64,000 nucleotides of DNA from Ephydatia muelleri. Lineage: Eukaryota; Porifera; Demospongiae; Spongillida; Spongillidae. Of this stretch, positions 60,862 through 64,000 are shown in pieces. A model generated the notes under the pieces. The model searched no databases. It was not told where the DNA came from and was given only the letters and a program-made list of their open reading frames with translations. The stretch spans positions 6,853,794-6,917,793 of the forward strand of contig JABACO010000011.1 in the NCBI GenBank assembly GCA_013339895.1, given 5' to 3'. Both the position numbers and the translations under genes were made by a program. Numbering within the stretch: the first letter of the stretch is position 1; each line of letters starts with the position of its first letter.

Positions 60862-63800
60862 GTATCTGTACTGGGTCAAAGATTTTTATTTTATTAACTA
60901 CTGGAGATAGAGGATGACCTGATCTGATATAGATCTTTGCTAGTTAAACTTCTTGGACTAGCTCATATCAACTGGGAAGGACTGGGGCCTGTACACCATG
61001 GTATTGTATCAAAGCTGACTGGTCTGTTTTTGGGTGGTTTGTTGCTACCAGGGGGAGACAAACTTGCAAGTTGTACTACATCGTTTGATCTTTAATGCAT
61101 ACTGATGAGACAATCATAGCACCCTACAGACAGAGGGTATATGCATGAGAAAATGTTGCAACAGCTTGGTAAGAGAAAAATTGTTGACGAAGGTACACGT
61201 TCTAATACAAAAGGATTTCTATACAGAATTGCAAGAAGGCCCAGCAGCATTGTGGGAGCTATGTTGCTGGTGGAATGGAAGTTCCATCGGGTCAGCTTAC
61301 TGGGCTGTGAAAGAAGGCATTGGAACTCTTTGTGGAGGGAAGGTTTGGGTGGTAAAATTGGGTTGATTCAGAGCATCTCTACATCTTCTAAATCTACAAA
61401 CCTAAAAAACAAAAAGAACTAAAGGCAAATGGACTGGACATCAGTTTTAGGTGTTAATATAAAAACACTTCATATCAATGTCAGTGTCTACAGCATGGAG
61501 CTACATTTCATGTGAAGGATATCTGTTTTTTTGTTGTTGTGACATTGGAATATGTTGGAAGCAGGCATGTACCAGGGTGTTTCAGCTAAGGCAGCAAAGC
61601 ACAGAAAGCACACTGATAATCATCCCGACTGTGCTGAATTGGGATGGCGATATATACCACTAGCGCTATGGACCTTGGGGACCAAAGACAGAGTGCCTTC
61701 TTACAGGTGGCTTCTCGATTAGCCATTCTTGGTAACCCCCAAGTCCAAGGTAGTAGCAGAACTATATGGCCACCTCAGCTTGTTATTGGTTAGAGCCAAT
61801 GCTTGATCAATCCTGGTTCGATCCGATCCCCAAACACCCAAAACAAGACAATGAACTGTACATGTTTTATTTGACATTTGTGTGTTTGTGTGTGCATTTG
61901 ATGTATGTTATTTGTATGGGAAATGCTTTGCACCTTTTTTTTTTCTTCTCTGGAAAGGAGTTTTTGGCCTGCACTTACTAATTGTCCTTTCGTTCCATAG
62001 TGTGATATTAACCTGTACCCATTGCCAAAGCTTGCAGAGTATGGATCTGCATTGATGAATATTCAATACATCAAACACTTTATGACGAGTACCAGTACTG
62101 CGATAAGTCACAATTTTGGTTGGAAGTTCCAAATTTTGCATTCCCATGTATCGCAATAGGATAGCTTCACTCTTGGACACTCTGACTTGGGACCGAAACA
62201 TAAAAGCATGGCAACTTCAGCCCAAGCTACAAATGACCTGTACAAGAAGCATGCATCGTCAAATGTAAAAGGGTTGTTGAATTGGCAGGTATGAAATCCA
62301 GGACATTACATGTAGAAATTCAGAATGGTATTCAGTACAATGTTCACCTCCCTTACCTATCAAACCATGGATACATTGAGCAGAGTAATTGTTAAATGCC
62401 AAAACATGTCATGAAAAGTGAGAGAACAAAAGTGTGCTCGAGTTGTGGAGAGATAATGCTCAGAAGTAAAAGCAAAAAAAAAAACAGAAACTGAATTAAT
62501 CTGTTTCAGCACTGCAGATTGGTTTCAGATCCTCTAAATGAGGTTTTTCAGAATCACAGCTTTCTTCTAAAAACACAATTATGATGAGATAAATTATATT
62601 CAGCTTCAGATTAAACTGCAAGAGTTCAGACTCTATCAAAGCCCTCTTTTATCATGAGTCCAAATAAAATTAAAAAATCTGGTAGAATAAAATAAAGCAC
62701 TGATATGAGTCTAATCAATTTCAATAGCAATATCTGAGGGGTAGACCCTTCTCTTTCCATGTTTGTTTGTTTTTGTACTAGGTTCATTAAATATTTATTT
62801 ATTCCTAAGAGATCATTTATCCCTAAATTAAATCTTAAAGAAATGGTTCTGGATGAAAGCTCAAAATATTGTGATTGTTAAGCTGTTGAAATAACAAATA
62901 TCATTATTTGCTTTGAATATCATACATTTAAGTGCACATATGTAACCTGTCACAAATTATGTCACTATTACAGGGCCTGCAGAAAAGTAACTGGACACAT
63001 ATAGCCTGCGTGGTGTGATACAAATCTCCAAAGCCCTTCTACACCACACAATTGCCACTTAATTACAAGATATGAATAAAGAAAAAGGCACCAGTCCTTC
63101 AGCTTTAATTAGACACTGGACCCAGAGTAATGTGATATGCATATTTCTTGGTTGACACTGTTCACTTTTATTCACATATCCAACAATGGATGTTCTGAGC
63201 TTAAATTGATTGCATTATGCTACTAAACTGACAATTAATTGCAAGTTGCATAACTGTGGTCTATGTTGGTGGCAAAAATGAGTAACAAATTCAAATTCTC
63301 TGCTGATAAACTGATTTGGATGTAGGATTGTGTGTTGCAAAAATCAAAGAAACAAATTACAGTGCAGTTGATAGGATGCTTACAAGAAAAGTCCTATAAT
63401 TTGCAAACCAGTTTTAAGGCAGGGAATGTCTTCATGTGCAAATTATAAGAAGCCCTGTAGCATCATCTACCCCACAATATATCAGGACTGCGCCCTGTTT
63501 TCTTGGAGTTGATGAGATAAACGAAAGATGCCACCCAATTCTGCATCCAAAACATGTCTCAGTATAGAGAAATGTTTGATTTACTTGTATAATTATTACA
63601 TCTGTGATGAAGTGATTTTGCCATTGATAATTGCTTGCACTGGTCATAGTACAAAGAAATGATTAACAGAAGATCAGTCCATATGCTCGTGGTTAAGATT
63701 CCACCTAAAATTCTTAAACGCTAACTATTGTAGATCTCTACTCTCAACAACACCCCCATTTTCTGGGCCATCAATGCTTTTGATTCATATAGGATTGCGA

Positions 63801-64000
63801 TAATCATATCTCCTGGAAAGGCCAAACTGTCTTATGCAATGTCAACACAGCATCAGCTGATGAAATCCATCGTAAGGGCAACACATTGCACAGGCAATGA
63901 AAATTGCTACCAATGTGTAGGCATTGCTTTCACAAATGACACAAGCCCAATCCCCAATTTTGAAGTGCAGAACAAATAATAAACTATCTGCAATAGCATA
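60862..64000. other. Right end of window, no gene recognised
   Basis: Only short, unassignable frames occur (for example plus strand 61141-61422). TACAGGGCCTGCAGAAAAGT at about 62971 looks like one end of a mariner-type element; no partner end is visible before 64000. Exons 1-2 of gene C are not seen. Confidence 0.4.
61768..61842 (+). repeat. tRNA-derived SINE-like head
   Basis: GCCACCTCAGCTTGTTATTG followed by GTTAGAGC resembles an A box with a small insertion. GGTTCGATCC near 61813-61823 is a good B-box match (GGTTCGANNCC). This spacing is that of a tRNA-related SINE promoter, not of a foldable tRNA. Confidence 0.45.

Noticed and set aside
61768..61842. Functional tRNA gene
   Set aside because: Box-like motifs are present, but no convincing acceptor or anticodon stem pairs by eye.

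Overview
The window looks like an intron-poor but repeat-rich animal locus. The codon use is eukaryotic, introns have GT..AG borders, and Ty3/Gypsy, hAT, SINE-like and foldback elements are present. A marine invertebrate, possibly a sponge, is my best guess. That is inference from the multi-copy sacsin-like genes and the mix of transposons; nothing in the window proves the taxon.

The window is dominated by three head-to-tail sacsin-like genes, all on the minus strand. Gene A (left) has exons 9693-9785 and 9373-9631 and a huge exon from 5738 leftwards past the window start. Gene B (middle) has exons 37708-37800, 37375-37633 and 12299-25191, and encodes a predicted 4414-residue protein. Gene C (right) has only the giant exon, 42988-55859, and one in-frame stop. 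The B protein carries three sacsin-type HSP90-like ATPase modules (a QNADD motif near residues 34, 1381 and 2357), a DnaJ domain (HPD near 4177) and a C-terminal HEPN domain. No ubiquitin-like domain is visible at its N-terminus. The first ATPase module is split across the three exons; the rest lies in the giant exon. By analogy with vertebrate sacsin these are very large co-chaperones. Multiplication in tandem, with a divergent central block between near-identical ends, is the most striking biological signal here.

Intron 2 of A (5739-9372) and of B (25192-37374) descend from one ancestral intron that already held a decayed Gypsy element. After the duplication, B received a complete LTR retrotransposon (25509-30632, TSD GTACT, integrase upstream of RT as in Gmr1-type Ty3/Gypsy elements). 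B also received a nested 4.1-kb insertion (33165-37296) containing a 2.3-kb foldback element, a hairpin MITE and a GT/CA microsatellite. Copy A retains the empty retrotransposon site.

Intergenic regions hold further elements. A non-autonomous hAT (9833-10876) ends 48 bp from the A start codon. A retroelement C-terminal remnant lies at 11253-11430. A Gypsy integrase remnant lies immediately upstream of B (37811-39490). A broken integrase-core (rve-type) gene lies at 40680-41370. A second hAT (59902-60861) carries 37-bp TIRs. Two SINE-like stretches are present. From 56 kb to the right end I see no host gene. If gene C has the usual first two exons, they lie beyond the window.
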